64,000 nucleotides of DNA from Pelotomaculum sp. PtaB.Bin104 (GTDB lineage Bacteria; Bacillota; Desulfotomaculia; Desulfotomaculales; Pelotomaculaceae): positions 86,453 to 150,452 of the forward strand of contig MVQL01000245.1 in NCBI GenBank assembly GCA_002067205.1, read 5' to 3'. How positions within the stretch are numbered: the stretch's first letter is position 1; each line of letters begins with the position of its first letter. A model generated the notes under the pieces. It worked only from the letters and a program-made list of their open reading frames with translations. It was not told the DNA's origin and ran no database searches. The position numbers and the translations under genes are program-made. Shown piece after piece: positions 9,097-18,674 of the stretch.

Positions 9097-10422
9097 ATGA
9101 AACTAAACGGCACAATGCGCATCAATGAAAATGGACATCTGGAAATAGGCGGCTGCGATACTGTGGAACTAGCCTGGGAATTCGGCACACCCCTGTATGT
9201 GCTGGACGAAATGTGCTTTCGTCAAAATTGCCGTGATTATAACCAGGCTTTTTCAGAAAAATATCGAGCCGGGGTGATCTATGCCGGAAAAACCCTGTTG
9301 AACCTCGCCGTGTGCCGCATGGTGGACGAGGAGGGCCTTGGGCTTGATGTTGTCTCCGGCGGTGAATTGTTTACCGCGCTAAAAGCCGGTTTTCCGGCGG
9401 AGCGGATCTATTTTCACGGCAATAACAAGTCCCCGGCTGAGCTTGCCATGGCAATTGAGTCTGGTGTAGGCTGTTTTATGGTGGACAATATCTGCGAACT
9501 GGAACTGTTGAGCCGCCTGGCCGGGGAGTACGGTCGGGTGCCCGGAGTGATTCTCAGGGTTACCCCGGGTATAGAGGCACATACCCACGAGTATATCAAA
9601 ACCGGGCAAATTGACTCCAAATTCGGCCTGGTGATTGAAAACGGCCAGGCGCTGGGCGGCGTGAAGCGGTCGCTGGAGCTGGAGAACCTTCATTTTAAAG
9701 GGCTGCACTGCCATATCGGATCCCAAATCTTTGAGCTGGAATCTTATCGTCACGCTGCCGGAGTCATGATGGACTTTGTTAACCAGCTTCATGAAGAAAC
9801 CGGGGCCCGGGTAGAGGAACTGGACCTGGGCGGCGGGCTGGGAGTTTACTATACTGAGGGCGATCAGCCACGCGCCGTAAAGGAATATGCCGATGTACTG
9901 GCGGGCGCCGTGCAGGAAAAAGCGGAGCAGTATCGCATCCAGGCGCCAAGGCTGCTTGTGGAACCAGGCCGCTCGATCAGCGGGCCGGCCGGTACAACCT
10001 TATACACGGTGGGGGCGATTAAAGAAATCCCCGGCATCAGAAAGTACCTGGCCGTGGACGGCGGGATGGGTGACAATCCCCGGCCGGCTTTATACCAAGC
10101 CCGTTATGAGGCCTACCTGGCCGGTAAAATGGAATGTCCGCCGGCCGAGTTGGTATCGGTGGCCGGGAAGTGCTGCGAGTCGGGCGACATGTTGATCTGG
10201 GATGCCGAGCTGCCGGAGGCCGAGCCGGGCGATATCCTGGCCGTGTCCTGCACGGGCGCCTACAACTACTCTATGTCCATGAATTATAACCGCCTGCCGC
10301 GTCCGGCCATGATTCTGGTCCGGGGCGGCTGCGCCGAGCTGATCACCCGTCGGGAAAGTTACGAGGATCTAATAATGAATGACCTGATTCCCGAAAGGCT
10401 GACGAAAAAGGCAAACACATAG
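9097..10422 (+). CDS. lysA: Diaminopimelate decarboxylase
   Basis: The 441-residue fold-type III PLP decarboxylase has the lysine in VIYAGKTLLNLAVC (near 53), GLDVVSGGEL near 77, the glycine loop EELDLGGGLGVYY near 240, and the C-terminal substrate Cys/Tyr region AGKCCESGDML then CTGAYNYSMSMNYN. It makes L-lysine from meso-diaminopimelate. The start is ATG 9097, with GGAGG 7 bases upstream. Two earlier ATGs in frame lack a ribosome site and would add an unconserved tail. It is monocistronic, with terminators on both sides. Confidence 0.95.
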   Translation: MKLNGTMRINENGHLEIGGCDTVELAWEFGTPLYVLDEMCFRQNCRDYNQAFSEKYRAGVIYAGKTLLNLAVCRMVDEEGLGLDVVSGGELFTALKAGFPAERIYFHGNNKSPAELAMAIESGVGCFMVDNICELELLSRLAGEYGRVPGVILRVTPGIEAHTHEYIKTGQIDSKFGLVIENGQALGGVKRSLELENLHFKGLHCHIGSQIFELESYRHAAGVMMDFVNQLHEETGARVEELDLGGGLGVYYTEGDQPRAVKEYADVLAGAVQEKAEQYRIQAPRLLVEPGRSISGPAGTTLYTVGAIKEIPGIRKYLAVDGGMGDNPRPALYQARYEAYLAGKMECPPAELVSVAGKCCESGDMLIWDAELPEAEPGDILAVSCTGAYNYSMSMNYNRLPRPAMILVRGGCAELITRRESYEDLIMNDLIPERLTKKANT

Positions 10423-10500
10423 TTAATCACTAATTTAATTGGATTGTTTTCAACTTTATCAAAAAAAAGCTTATTTGTGTCAACCTGATAACTTTAAGTT

Positions 10501-10536
10501 ATAATGACCACTGTTTCTATGGTGGTCATTATTTTG
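10501..10536 (+). terminator. Rho-independent terminator of lysA
   Basis: An 11-bp perfect stem (ATAATGACCAC/GTGGTCATTAT) with a 10-base loop runs into TTTTG, 80 bases after the lysA stop. Confidence 0.75.
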
Positions 10537-10558
10537 TGCCCGGTATGGGCGTTGTAGG

Positions 10559-10592
10559 GTAACAGCTACCCGAAAGGGTACTTGGCTATTAC
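10559..10592 (+). ncRNA. Possible structured RNA hairpin with GAAA tetraloop
   Basis: The inner stem TACCC-GAAA-GGGTA is capped by a GNRA tetraloop. It is extended by GTAACAGC pairing with GCTATTAC (one mismatch), with a CTTG bulge on the 3' side. It sits between two convergent genes, past the lysA terminator, so it has no obvious downstream gene. No known riboswitch class was recognised. Confidence 0.25.
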
Positions 10593-10677
10593 TATCAGAC
10601 ACAGAAATAGAGCCCTGAATTGCCTTTTAATATACTCCCATTTACCTGTTCAAGGCTCTATTCGAGGAGTGACCAAG

Positions 10678-10708
10678 AAAAAAATAGGAGGGGTAATCAC
10701 CCCCTCCT
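10678..10708 (-). terminator. Terminator of the glycosyltransferase/GH130 unit
   Basis: Read on the minus strand, an 8-bp stem (AGGAGGGG/CCCCTCCT) is followed by A then seven T residues, 25 bases after the GH130 stop. Confidence 0.85.
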
Positions 10709-10732
10709 AATCGGTTTCTTTGATGAACAAGT

Positions 10733-11764
10733 TTATATAATGGTGTCAATTACGTTGGATGACGGCCTCTCCCCATACTTGAGCAGCCAATCCAGGATTT
10801 CGTTTAAATTGCCGGTTGCTACACCGATGGAGGTGTCCGCAGCCCCGTAGTACAGGCGCAGTTCACCGGATTGATCATCTAAGGTATAGCCACAGGGGAA
10901 AACGACATTACCTACATCACCCAGCAGCTCATAGGGCTCGCTAGGTCCTAAAACCCACTCCTTGCCGCGGGCAATAAGATGCCTAGGGTTATCCAGATCC
11001 AGTAAAGCCAGTCCGATGCGATAAATACAGCCGGCTGCAGTGTTGCGCACACCGTGGTAGATAATCAGCCATCCTTCTGAAGTTTCGATGGGTGGTGTGG
11101 ACAGCCCGATCCGGTTGGCGTCCCACCAGGAACCCATGCGCGCTTTTATTAGCGGGGTGGTATTGGTCCAGGTTTTTAAGTCTTGGGAGAAGGACAGCCA
11201 GATATGGGCACCGGCATAGGTATCGACCGCATGAGCAGTTTCCGGTCGGTGGATTAATAGCCAGCAGCCGCCAATTTTTCGTGGAAAAATGCTGGCGTCT
11301 TTATCATGAGGCAGAGTGATGTGGCCAAGTTTTTGAAAAATGACGAAGTCCTTGGTCATGGCCATGGACACCAGCGGTCCGCTGGCGGAAAATGCCGTAT
11401 ATAAAATTACATATTGCTGTAATTCCGGAACATAAATAACCCTTGGGTCCTCGATCCCCCAGATCTCTTCAGGAAATAAATCAGGTTCAGGCACCATCGC
11501 CGGATTGGGATCGATGCGCCAGTTGGTCAGGCCGTCATCGCTGCGGATCACGTTTAAAAAAGAGACGCCCCGCCTGCTCTCTACTCTGGACAGCAGGATA
11601 GTTTCACCACTGGGCAGTTTAGTTGCCGCGGGATTAAAAACTGAATTAATGGTATATGGCCATTGATCCGCCGTAATGATTGGATTGCCTGGATACTTTT
11701 GAAAAAGGTCGCTGCTGATAAATTGTTGTTGCTTAGCCGTGGTGACCCCACCAATCCGTTTAAT
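10733..11764 (-). CDS. GH130-family glycoside phosphorylase/hydrolase (start damaged or unusual)
   Basis: The frame encodes a five-bladed propeller enzyme of the GH130 (beta-mannoside phosphorylase) type, with NPIIT, SVFNPAA, LLSRVESRRG, RSDDGLTNW, EDPRVIY, IFPRKIGG, IHRP, SEGWLIIYHGV and the C-terminal ELLGDVGNVVFPCG. The first ATG inside the open frame (11551) would cut off about 70 conserved residues. The frame is open to 11782 but has no ATG, GTG or TTG in its conserved 5' part. A well-placed AGGAG plus ATG 11778 is out of frame and stops after three codons. I give ATT 11764 as a placeholder start; a small indel at 11768-11778 is the likelier explanation. It follows the glycosyltransferase on the same strand. 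Confidence 0.75.
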   Translation of the reverse strand: MKRIGGVTTAKQQQFISSDLFQKYPGNPIITADQWPYTINSVFNPAATKLPSGETILLSRVESRRGVSFLNVIRSDDGLTNWRIDPNPAMVPEPDLFPEEIWGIEDPRVIYVPELQQYVILYTAFSASGPLVSMAMTKDFVIFQKLGHITLPHDKDASIFPRKIGGCWLLIHRPETAHAVDTYAGAHIWLSFSQDLKTWTNTTPLIKARMGSWWDANRIGLSTPPIETSEGWLIIYHGVRNTAAGCIYRIGLALLDLDNPRHLIARGKEWVLGPSEPYELLGDVGNVVFPCGYTLDDQSGELRLYYGAADTSIGVATGNLNEILDWLLKYGERPSSNVIDTII

Positions 11765-11798
11765 ATTTAAGCTAACATAAAATTAAATTTGCTAGCTC

Positions 11799-14087
11799 CT
11801 AAATTATATCAGATTTTTTATGACTAATGGTTTTATAATTTTTTATTTCTTTTAAAGACGTCCTGGCCAGGGCAAAGCTGATCACCGACTCCGCCCCGCT
11901 GTTATTACTGCTCCCGGCAGGGTGTAAGCCGTCAAGGGGATAGCCGCCGTCTATATTAAACACGGGAACTCCTAAGCGGTTGTTGCCAAAAAACCAGTCG
12001 AATGCTTTTTTAGCCAATTTCCGGTATTCTTTTTTGTTGGTTTGCCGTAAAGCTTCACAGTACGCCTCGACCAGGTAACCAATCTCAATTGGCTGCTGAT
12101 CGAAGATCGCCCTTTTTGTACCCCGGGTGAGCCAGCCTTGATTGCCGATGATATCGAAATAGGTGCCGTTGTATTGTATACTGGTGAGAAAATCCAATGA
12201 AGCGAGCGCAGTATCTAAATATTCTTTATCCTTAAATACATTATACGCCTGCATTAAAGCATATGGGACTTTAGCGTTGCCATAGGTAATGCTGTCATCA
12301 AACCAGTGCCAGCTGTTGTCTTCATTTGACTGATAGAGCTTAATCAAATAGCCGGCGCAGGCCCGAAGCATTTCCTTAATTTTAGTTTCCTCAGGATATT
12401 TATCTAAATAGCCGGATAGACCACAAATTGTGTAAGCCAGCGCTTTGGAGTAAGTAGACAACGGTTGGTCCGGCTGACAGCAGGCGATTGCCTGGTCAAA
12501 CATATACCTGGCCAACTGGACAACTGATTGATCATTGCTGGCGGCTATGGCCGAACCTAGACCGATCAGAACGCGCCCAAAGGTGTCCTCGCTGCCGACA
12601 TCGTCCAGGAAGCGCCGGTCATAGCTAACGAAATTATGGAAACGGCCGTCTTCCGTTTGCACATAATGCAGAAAGGAAAGGTATTTTCTCGCTAATTTAT
12701 TTATTTCTGAATGTTGCTGGCTGACCCGTGACCAGCGCGTAAGCACGGCCAGCGCCCGCCCGGCATCATCTGCTGAATACCCGTGCTTTAAGTCAGGTAT
12801 ACCGTACAGGGTAAACTGAAACATACTGGTGTCATCGGTAATGCGCTCAAACATACCGGTAATATTGCTGCGAATTGGCTTGTCCAGGCTGCGGTTGCGG
12901 ATCGCATTTACCCGGCGCACCGCTTTTAAGGTCTGTTCCCGGTAAACCTCCTTAAATACATCCCGGTATCTTTCACAGACTCTGGTCCAAATCATTTCAC
13001 GCCCAAACTGGTAGGTGGCCCCGCGCATTTGGGAGAGCTTTTCTTTCGCGGAGAGCAGTCCGTTTAGGGCTCCGGCCAGGGCTTTCGGATTGCTAAAGGG
13101 TACCAAACAGCCGCGCCCGTCGGCGAGCAGCTCCCGGGCATACCAGTAAGGGGTAGATACCACGACTTTGCCCAGGCCAACGGCATAAGCCAGGGTACCG
13201 CTGCTGATTTGTTCCGGTGATAGATAGGGGGTAATGTAGATATCTGAACCTCGGATATATTTGAACAGTTCCTCGTTAGACAGGAATTGATCAATGAACA
13301 GCACATTGTTTTCCAAACCATGGTCGCGCACAATTTTCTTCAAACTCTCCCGGTAACTCTCCCCGTGTACCCTGGCTACTTCCGGGTGAGTCCTGCCCAG
13401 GATCAGGTATAAGACCTCCGGATGGTCTTGAACTACTTCCGGCAGGGCTTCGAGCACTGTTTCAATCCCTTTGCCGGGGTTCAGCAGGCCAAAGGTCAGG
13501 AGGACAAAGCGTCCTGCCACGCCCAAATCCGGTTTTAAGCTGTCCGGATCTGTAAAGGGGAGGTCGGGCACACCATGCGGAATCATGACAATTTTTTCCG
13601 ATGGCACAAAATAGACTTCTTGCAGAATTTCGGAGGCTTTGTGGCTAATTGTAACCAGCCTTTGGGATTGTTGGATGACCTCCATCAATGAGGAGTGATA
13701 TCCTAAATCAGGCGCCTGTAAAACGGTATGTACTGTAGTTACCACAGGCTTTTTCAGCCTTTCCAAAAGCTTTGTGATCAGCCGCCCTTCCGGGCCGCCG
13801 AACAGGCCGAATTCATGCTGGAGGTTGACCACCTGCACGTCCATGGAGTTGATATGCTCGGCAGCCCGAGAGTAGTCGGAGGCTTTATTGCGATCAATAA
13901 CCAGATCTACTTCTGGGGGGAAGTCCCGGTCTAGCTGGGTGTCCACCGCAATAATTTTTCCATTAGCAGGATATAAATTTTGGTAGGAAGTGAATAAGTT
14001 ATGCGTAAAAGTAGCGATCCCACATTCTTTTGGAATATATGAGGTAACAAAACATGGATTGATCTCTTTTTGAAGCAATGTATTCAC
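11799..14087 (-). CDS. Family 4-type glycosyltransferase fused to a helical-barrel carbohydrate domain
   Basis: This is a 762-residue two-part protein. Residues about 10-390 are a GT-B transferase (SYIPKECGIATFTHNL, LQHEFGLFGG, LTFGLLNPGKGIETVLEALP, and the nucleotide-sugar site SDIYITPYLSPEQISSGTLAYAVGLGK). Residues about 430-750 look like an alpha/alpha toroid (YSADDAGRALAVL, LGSAIAAS, WHWFDDSITYGNAKVPYALMQAY, GYPLDGLHPAGSSNNSGAESV), as in glycan-processing enzymes. The fused domain is commonly found beside GH130 genes, and a GH130 gene follows here. GTG 14087 has almost no spacing to its ribosome site; TTG 14078, 6 bases after GAGGTG, may be the true start. The sugar substrate is unknown. 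Confidence 0.85.
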   Translation of the reverse strand: MNTLLQKEINPCFVTSYIPKECGIATFTHNLFTSYQNLYPANGKIIAVDTQLDRDFPPEVDLVIDRNKASDYSRAAEHINSMDVQVVNLQHEFGLFGGPEGRLITKLLERLKKPVVTTVHTVLQAPDLGYHSSLMEVIQQSQRLVTISHKASEILQEVYFVPSEKIVMIPHGVPDLPFTDPDSLKPDLGVAGRFVLLTFGLLNPGKGIETVLEALPEVVQDHPEVLYLILGRTHPEVARVHGESYRESLKKIVRDHGLENNVLFIDQFLSNEELFKYIRGSDIYITPYLSPEQISSGTLAYAVGLGKVVVSTPYWYARELLADGRGCLVPFSNPKALAGALNGLLSAKEKLSQMRGATYQFGREMIWTRVCERYRDVFKEVYREQTLKAVRRVNAIRNRSLDKPIRSNITGMFERITDDTSMFQFTLYGIPDLKHGYSADDAGRALAVLTRWSRVSQQHSEINKLARKYLSFLHYVQTEDGRFHNFVSYDRRFLDDVGSEDTFGRVLIGLGSAIAASNDQSVVQLARYMFDQAIACCQPDQPLSTYSKALAYTICGLSGYLDKYPEETKIKEMLRACAGYLIKLYQSNEDNSWHWFDDSITYGNAKVPYALMQAYNVFKDKEYLDTALASLDFLTSIQYNGTYFDIIGNQGWLTRGTKRAIFDQQPIEIGYLVEAYCEALRQTNKKEYRKLAKKAFDWFFGNNRLGVPVFNIDGGYPLDGLHPAGSSNNSGAESVISFALARTSLKEIKNYKTISHKKSDII

Positions 14088-14306
14088 CTCACTTATATAA
14101 TTAGTTAGTATGCATAAAAAAATTATACCCTAGGTTTATTTTTATTACAATGATTAATATATTTTGTAAATTTTGAGAAGCATGCTTGTACCTTGTTAAT
14201 TTCCAAATAGTGTATTAACTGATTGCCGTGCACTTTTTTTGGATCCTTGACTATGCTATAATATTGCGTATATGATGCGTAGCCGTCCGTTCTGTGAGGG
14301 AAGAAA

Positions 14307-16940
14307 ATGCAAATAATCACTACACATATTAACACTGATATGGATGCGCTGGCGTCAATGGTTGCGGTTCAAAAGCTATATCCAGGCGCAGTAATGGTTT
14401 TGCCCGGGAAGCTATCGCAAAGTGTTGAAGAATTTATGTCTTTGCATAAAGATACCTTAAATGTAAAAACAGTTAAGGAGATCAGCCAGGAACCGGTAGA
14501 GCGGATAATCCTGGTGGACACTAAGTCGCCCGGCAGGGTGGCAGAGCTTAATGCCATATTTCAGCAGCCGGGCGTGGAGGTGCATATTTTCGACCACCAC
14601 CCCCGCAGCACCGGTGATATTGCAGGGACTATGGAAGTGGTGGAAATGGTTGGGGCCGCTACTACCTTGCTGGTGGAAAAGATCCGGCAGCGGGGGCTCA
14701 AGCTAACCTCAATCGAGGCGACCATTTTAGCTCTAGGTATTTATCAGGATACCGGCTCGCTGGTTTTTTCCGGCACCACCGTCAGGGATGTGGAGGCTGT
14801 AGCCTACTTGCTGGCTAATGGAGCTAATTTGGCTGTGGTGGCGGAATTTCTTGACCGCCCGTTTTCCGACAGCCAGCGAGTGCTTTTAAAAAATCTCCTG
14901 GTTTCGTCCGAGCATGTGGAAATCAATGGCATTAGATTATTGATCGCCAAAAGCAATGTAGATGAGTTCGTGAACGGGCTGGCCATTTTAACTCATAAGC
15001 TGGCAGATTTTGAGCGGCCGGACGCTGTTTTTACGGTGGTGGAAATGGAAGACCGTGTGCATGTGGTGGCCAGGAGCAACGTACCTGAAGTCGATGTCAG
15101 GGAAATCATGGGCGCCATCGGCGGCGGCGGCCACCCTGCGGCAGCGTCTGCCACCATCAAGAAGGCCCGGGTGGACCAGGTGGCCGGAAAGCTGATGGAG
15201 TTAATTCAATCCATGGTCCGGCCACCGGTAACAGCGTCCTCGATCATGAGCACCCCTGTGAAAATAATCTCCCCTGATACAGTTATTGCCGAGGCCGGCC
15301 AGGTGATGCTGCGCTACGGCCATAGCGGCCTGCCGGTGGTTAAGGACGGGTCAGTGGTGGGGATCGTATCCCGCCGCGACGTAGATAAAGCTGTCCACCA
15401 TGGTCTGGGGCACGCGCCGGTGAAAGGCTTTATGACCAATAACCCAGTGTTTGTCGGACCGCAGGTTTCGGCGCAGGTGGTGCAGGACCTGATGATCGAG
15501 CACGATATCGGCCGGCTGCCGGTGATTGAGGACGGCAGGCTGCTGGGGATCATCACCCGCTCGGATGTGTTGCGCACCCTGCATGGCGGCAGTGTACAAA
15601 AATCTGATCAGGCCCAGCCCCAGCCCGGCCGGAAAAGCGCGAATTTGCCGTATAATATCAAGGAATTAATGCACAGCGGCCTTTCTGTGGACTATTATTC
15701 GGTTTTGGAGCGGGCGGGGAAAGTCGCGGCGGAGCTGAACTACAAGTTATACGCTGCCGGCGGCGTTGTCCGCGATCTGTTGCTGGGCAATGAGTGCCTG
15801 GATATCGACCTGGTAGTGGAGGGTGACGGTATAGCGCTGGCCCAGGCTTTGAGTGAGGAATATGGTGGGAGGCTGCGTGCGCACCCCCAGTTCGGCACGG
15901 CCACAGTATTTTTCCCTAACGGCCTTCAGGTAGACGTGGCTACCGCCAGGGTCGAATTCTACCAGTACCCTGCGGCCATGCCGCAGGTGGAGACGTCCAC
16001 CTTGCACCAGGACCTCTACCGCCGTGACTTTACGATCAATGCCATGGCGGTGTCTCTGAATGAGGCTAGCTTTGGTGATGTGGTGGATTTTTTTGGCGGT
16101 CGGGCGGACTTGGAGCGGGGAATGGTACGGGTGTTGCACAACCTGAGTTTTATTGAAGACCCGATGCGCATTTTAAGGGCGTTAAGGTTTGAAAAACGCT
16201 ACTTTATGAATTTGGAGCCGCAGACTTTAAAGCTGGTCCGGGAGGCAGTCAACAATAAGATGTTGGCCAGGGTTTCCGGCGAGCGCCTTTGGGAAGAGAT
16301 AAAACATATCTTCCGGGAGCCGAGGCCGAGCTCCATCCTGGACCGGGCCATCGAACTCAACCTGTGGGATTTTTTGTTTCCGGGAGTTGTTCCGGAGCCG
16401 GTCAGGCCGGTTTTGAGCAAAATCTCCCGCTCCATAAAAACACTGCAGGGTTGGAACTTGTTGGAACCATTTGAGAGCTGGCTGGTTTATTTTCTAGCAG
16501 TCCTGCATGCTGTGGATTGGACTAAGGCAGCTGCAATATGCCGGCGTTACAACCTGAGCAAGCGCTACACAGTGATGGTGGCGGCAGCACTGGGCGGTTG
16601 GGGATGTTTGAGGGATAACTTGCAGGAGCCTCTGGCGATCACCTATAGTGAGCTGGCCCGGCAGGTGCTGCTGCTGCCCCGGGAAGCCTACCCGCTTATT
16701 TTATGTTATCTTACCGGCAGCGCTCCACGCCGGCGCTTTCGCAAGGTGCTTTCTGTGATCAGCTGTAATAAGCCCCTGATCAAAGGTGAAGAATTGCGGG
16801 AGCTTGGCTATAAGCCGGGCCCGCTGTATAAAAAGGCGTTGGATGCGCTCTGGCAGGCAAGGCTGGACGGAGACTTATGCACCAGACAGGAAGAGATGAG
16901 CTTCGTTAAGGAATACCTTGGAAAATATGAGGAGCGATAA
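14307..16940 (+). CDS. DHH-CBS-CBS-tRNA nucleotidyltransferase (A-adding / CCA-adding type)
   Basis: The 877-residue multidomain protein starts with a DHH/DHHA1 phosphoesterase module (residues about 1-305; ITTHINTDMDALASM, VDTKSP, HIFDHHP, GAIGGGGHPAAASA). Two CBS domains follow (about 310-430), then a class II nucleotidyltransferase (about 460-875; YAAGGVVRDLLLGNECLDIDLVVEGD with the DxD pair, RRDFTINAMAV, EDPMRILRALRFEKR). This fusion is known in deep-branching Firmicutes, where one protein adds A and a separate one adds CC to tRNA. The DHH part may act on pAp or nanoRNA. GAGGGAAG precedes ATG 14307. It probably starts an operon that continues through DUF2953. Confidence 0.92.
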   Translation: MQIITTHINTDMDALASMVAVQKLYPGAVMVLPGKLSQSVEEFMSLHKDTLNVKTVKEISQEPVERIILVDTKSPGRVAELNAIFQQPGVEVHIFDHHPRSTGDIAGTMEVVEMVGAATTLLVEKIRQRGLKLTSIEATILALGIYQDTGSLVFSGTTVRDVEAVAYLLANGANLAVVAEFLDRPFSDSQRVLLKNLLVSSEHVEINGIRLLIAKSNVDEFVNGLAILTHKLADFERPDAVFTVVEMEDRVHVVARSNVPEVDVREIMGAIGGGGHPAAASATIKKARVDQVAGKLMELIQSMVRPPVTASSIMSTPVKIISPDTVIAEAGQVMLRYGHSGLPVVKDGSVVGIVSRRDVDKAVHHGLGHAPVKGFMTNNPVFVGPQVSAQVVQDLMIEHDIGRLPVIEDGRLLGIITRSDVLRTLHGGSVQKSDQAQPQPGRKSANLPYNIKELMHSGLSVDYYSVLERAGKVAAELNYKLYAAGGVVRDLLLGNECLDIDLVVEGDGIALAQALSEEYGGRLRAHPQFGTATVFFPNGLQVDVATARVEFYQYPAAMPQVETSTLHQDLYRRDFTINAMAVSLNEASFGDVVDFFGGRADLERGMVRVLHNLSFIEDPMRILRALRFEKRYFMNLEPQTLKLVREAVNNKMLARVSGERLWEEIKHIFREPRPSSILDRAIELNLWDFLFPGVVPEPVRPVLSKISRSIKTLQGWNLLEPFESWLVYFLAVLHAVDWTKAAAICRRYNLSKRYTVMVAAALGGWGCLRDNLQEPLAITYSELARQVLLLPREAYPLILCYLTGSAPRRRFRKVLSVISCNKPLIKGEELRELGYKPGPLYKKALDALWQARLDGDLCTRQEEMSFVKEYLGKYEER

Positions 16941-16942
16941 AA

Positions 16943-17569
16943 TTGTTTAATTTGCCTAGCCTTTATGATATTGCCTTGATGCTCCCGGCCATTATCCTGG
17001 GCCTGACCTTTCATGAATTTGCGCATGGTTGGGCGGCCGATAAACTGGGGGACCGGACCGCCCGGGTGATGGGACGTCTGACGATAAATCCGGTGGCTCA
17101 CGTCGATCCGATCGGCTTCCTGTTGTTATTTATTGCGGGCTTCGGCTGGGCTAAGCCGGTGCCGGTCAATCCCTACAATTTCAGGGGTGAGATCAAGCAG
17201 GGCATGCTCCTGGTATCGCTGGCCGGACCGGCTACCAATATGCTGTTGGCTGTCGCCTCCGCGGTGGTATATGGCGCTTTTTACCGTCTGCATTGGCCGT
17301 ATTTCACAGAAATAATGCAGTACATGATCCAAATCAACATTGTACTGGCAATTTTTAACCTGATTCCGGTCCCGCCGCTGGACGGCTCAAAAATCCTGGC
17401 CGGTCTTTTACCCGGCCGGCAGGAATGGCTGGAGCAGCTGGAGCGGTACGGGCCGATCCTGCTGATTGTAATGCTTTTCACCGGTGTTATTGGCTATATT
17501 TTTAGTTTTTTGGTAACTCCGATTTCAAAAGCCTTATTCGCGCTGGCCAGGTTGATCGCAGCCTGGTAA
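16943..17569 (+). CDS. Site-2 protease family membrane metalloprotease (M50)
   Basis: The 208-residue protein is a short M50 intramembrane protease with the zinc motif FHEFAHGWAAD (HExxH, near residue 28), the second metal-site motif NLIPVPPLDGSK (near 138) and five or six membrane segments. Substrates are not predictable from sequence. The start is TTG 16943, two bases after the preceding stop, so it is translationally coupled to the tRNA nucleotidyltransferase gene; trpS follows after 46 bases. Confidence 0.9.
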   Translation: MFNLPSLYDIALMLPAIILGLTFHEFAHGWAADKLGDRTARVMGRLTINPVAHVDPIGFLLLFIAGFGWAKPVPVNPYNFRGEIKQGMLLVSLAGPATNMLLAVASAVVYGAFYRLHWPYFTEIMQYMIQINIVLAIFNLIPVPPLDGSKILAGLLPGRQEWLEQLERYGPILLIVMLFTGVIGYIFSFLVTPISKALFALARLIAAW

Positions 17570-17615
17570 GGGGCGCAGGCAAATGCGGCAAAAGAGAAGG
17601 AGGAAGGGTAAAGCT

Positions 17616-18593
17616 ATGGGTATCATCGTAAGCGGGATGCGCCCGACGGGCAAGCTGCACTTGGGGCACCTGTATGTGTTGGAAAATTGGGCCAGGTTGC
17701 AACAGGATTATGACTGCCATTATTTTGTTGCCGACTGGCACGCGTTGAGCACGACTTTTGAGGAAAATTCCTCCATGAAAGAAAATATTAGCGAGATGGT
17801 GACGGACTGGCTGGCCGTAGGCATTGACCCGGAAAAAAGTGTGGTTTTTGTCCAGTCTGACGTTCTCACCCATGCGGAGTTGCACCTGATCTTTTCCATG
17901 ATTACACCGTTATCCTGGCTGGAGCGGGTGCCAACTTTTAAAGACCAGGTGCATCAGCTAAAAGAACAAGGAAAAGACATCAATACCTACGGTTTTCTTG
18001 GCTATCCCCTGCTCCAGGCCGCCGATATTCTCATGTACAAGGCGGATGCAGTGCCGGTGGGTGAGGACCAACTGCCGCACCTGGAGTTGTGCCGGGAGGT
18101 GGCCAGGCGCTTTAATTACCTGTACCGTCCCATTTTCCCCGAGCCCCAGGGCCTCTTGGCCAGGGTGCCGCTGCTGCCGGGCATCGACGGGCGCAAGATG
18201 AGCAAAAGTTACCACAATGATATCGCTATCGGCGCCGAGCCGGCAGTGGTGAAGGAAAAGGTAAACGCCATGGTGACCGACCCGGCCCGCATTCGCAAGA
18301 CCGACCCCGGTCACCCGGAAGTATGTATTGTGCACCAGTACCACAGTATTTATAACCCGGACAAGCTGGCCGAGCTGGAAGAAAATTGCCGGGGTGGCAA
18401 GATTGGCTGTCTGGCCTGCAAGAAAATCTTGTCTGCCAGTCTCGAGCAGGTTATGGCCCCCATTAGAGAGCGCCGTCAGGAAATATTAAATAAGCCAGGC
18501 TATGTTAAGGAAGTGCTCGCGGCAGGCGCCGTTCGGGCCCGGCAAGAAGCCGAAGAGACGATGAAAGAGGTGCGCCGGCTAGTAACTGCATAA
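17616..18593 (+). CDS. trpS: Tryptophanyl-tRNA synthetase
   Basis: The 325-residue class Ic synthetase has the HIGH-like PTGKLHLGHL (near residue 10), VPVGEDQLPHLELCREVARRFN (near 147) and KMSKS in GRKMSKSYHNDI (near 194). It charges tRNA-Trp. ATG 17616 follows AAGGAGG. An earlier in-frame ATG adds only basic residues with no homology. The C-terminal part includes GCLACKK, a cysteine pair seen in some bacterial TrpRS. Confidence 0.96.
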   Translation: MGIIVSGMRPTGKLHLGHLYVLENWARLQQDYDCHYFVADWHALSTTFEENSSMKENISEMVTDWLAVGIDPEKSVVFVQSDVLTHAELHLIFSMITPLSWLERVPTFKDQVHQLKEQGKDINTYGFLGYPLLQAADILMYKADAVPVGEDQLPHLELCREVARRFNYLYRPIFPEPQGLLARVPLLPGIDGRKMSKSYHNDIAIGAEPAVVKEKVNAMVTDPARIRKTDPGHPEVCIVHQYHSIYNPDKLAELEENCRGGKIGCLACKKILSASLEQVMAPIRERRQEILNKPGYVKEVLAAGAVRARQEAEETMKEVRRLVTA

Positions 18594-18674
18594 AAGTTAG
18601 ACCACTTTATAACAAAATGCAGCCATTGTATACTATAGGAAAATCGGTGGAAAAATAATGCAGAGGTGGGACGA

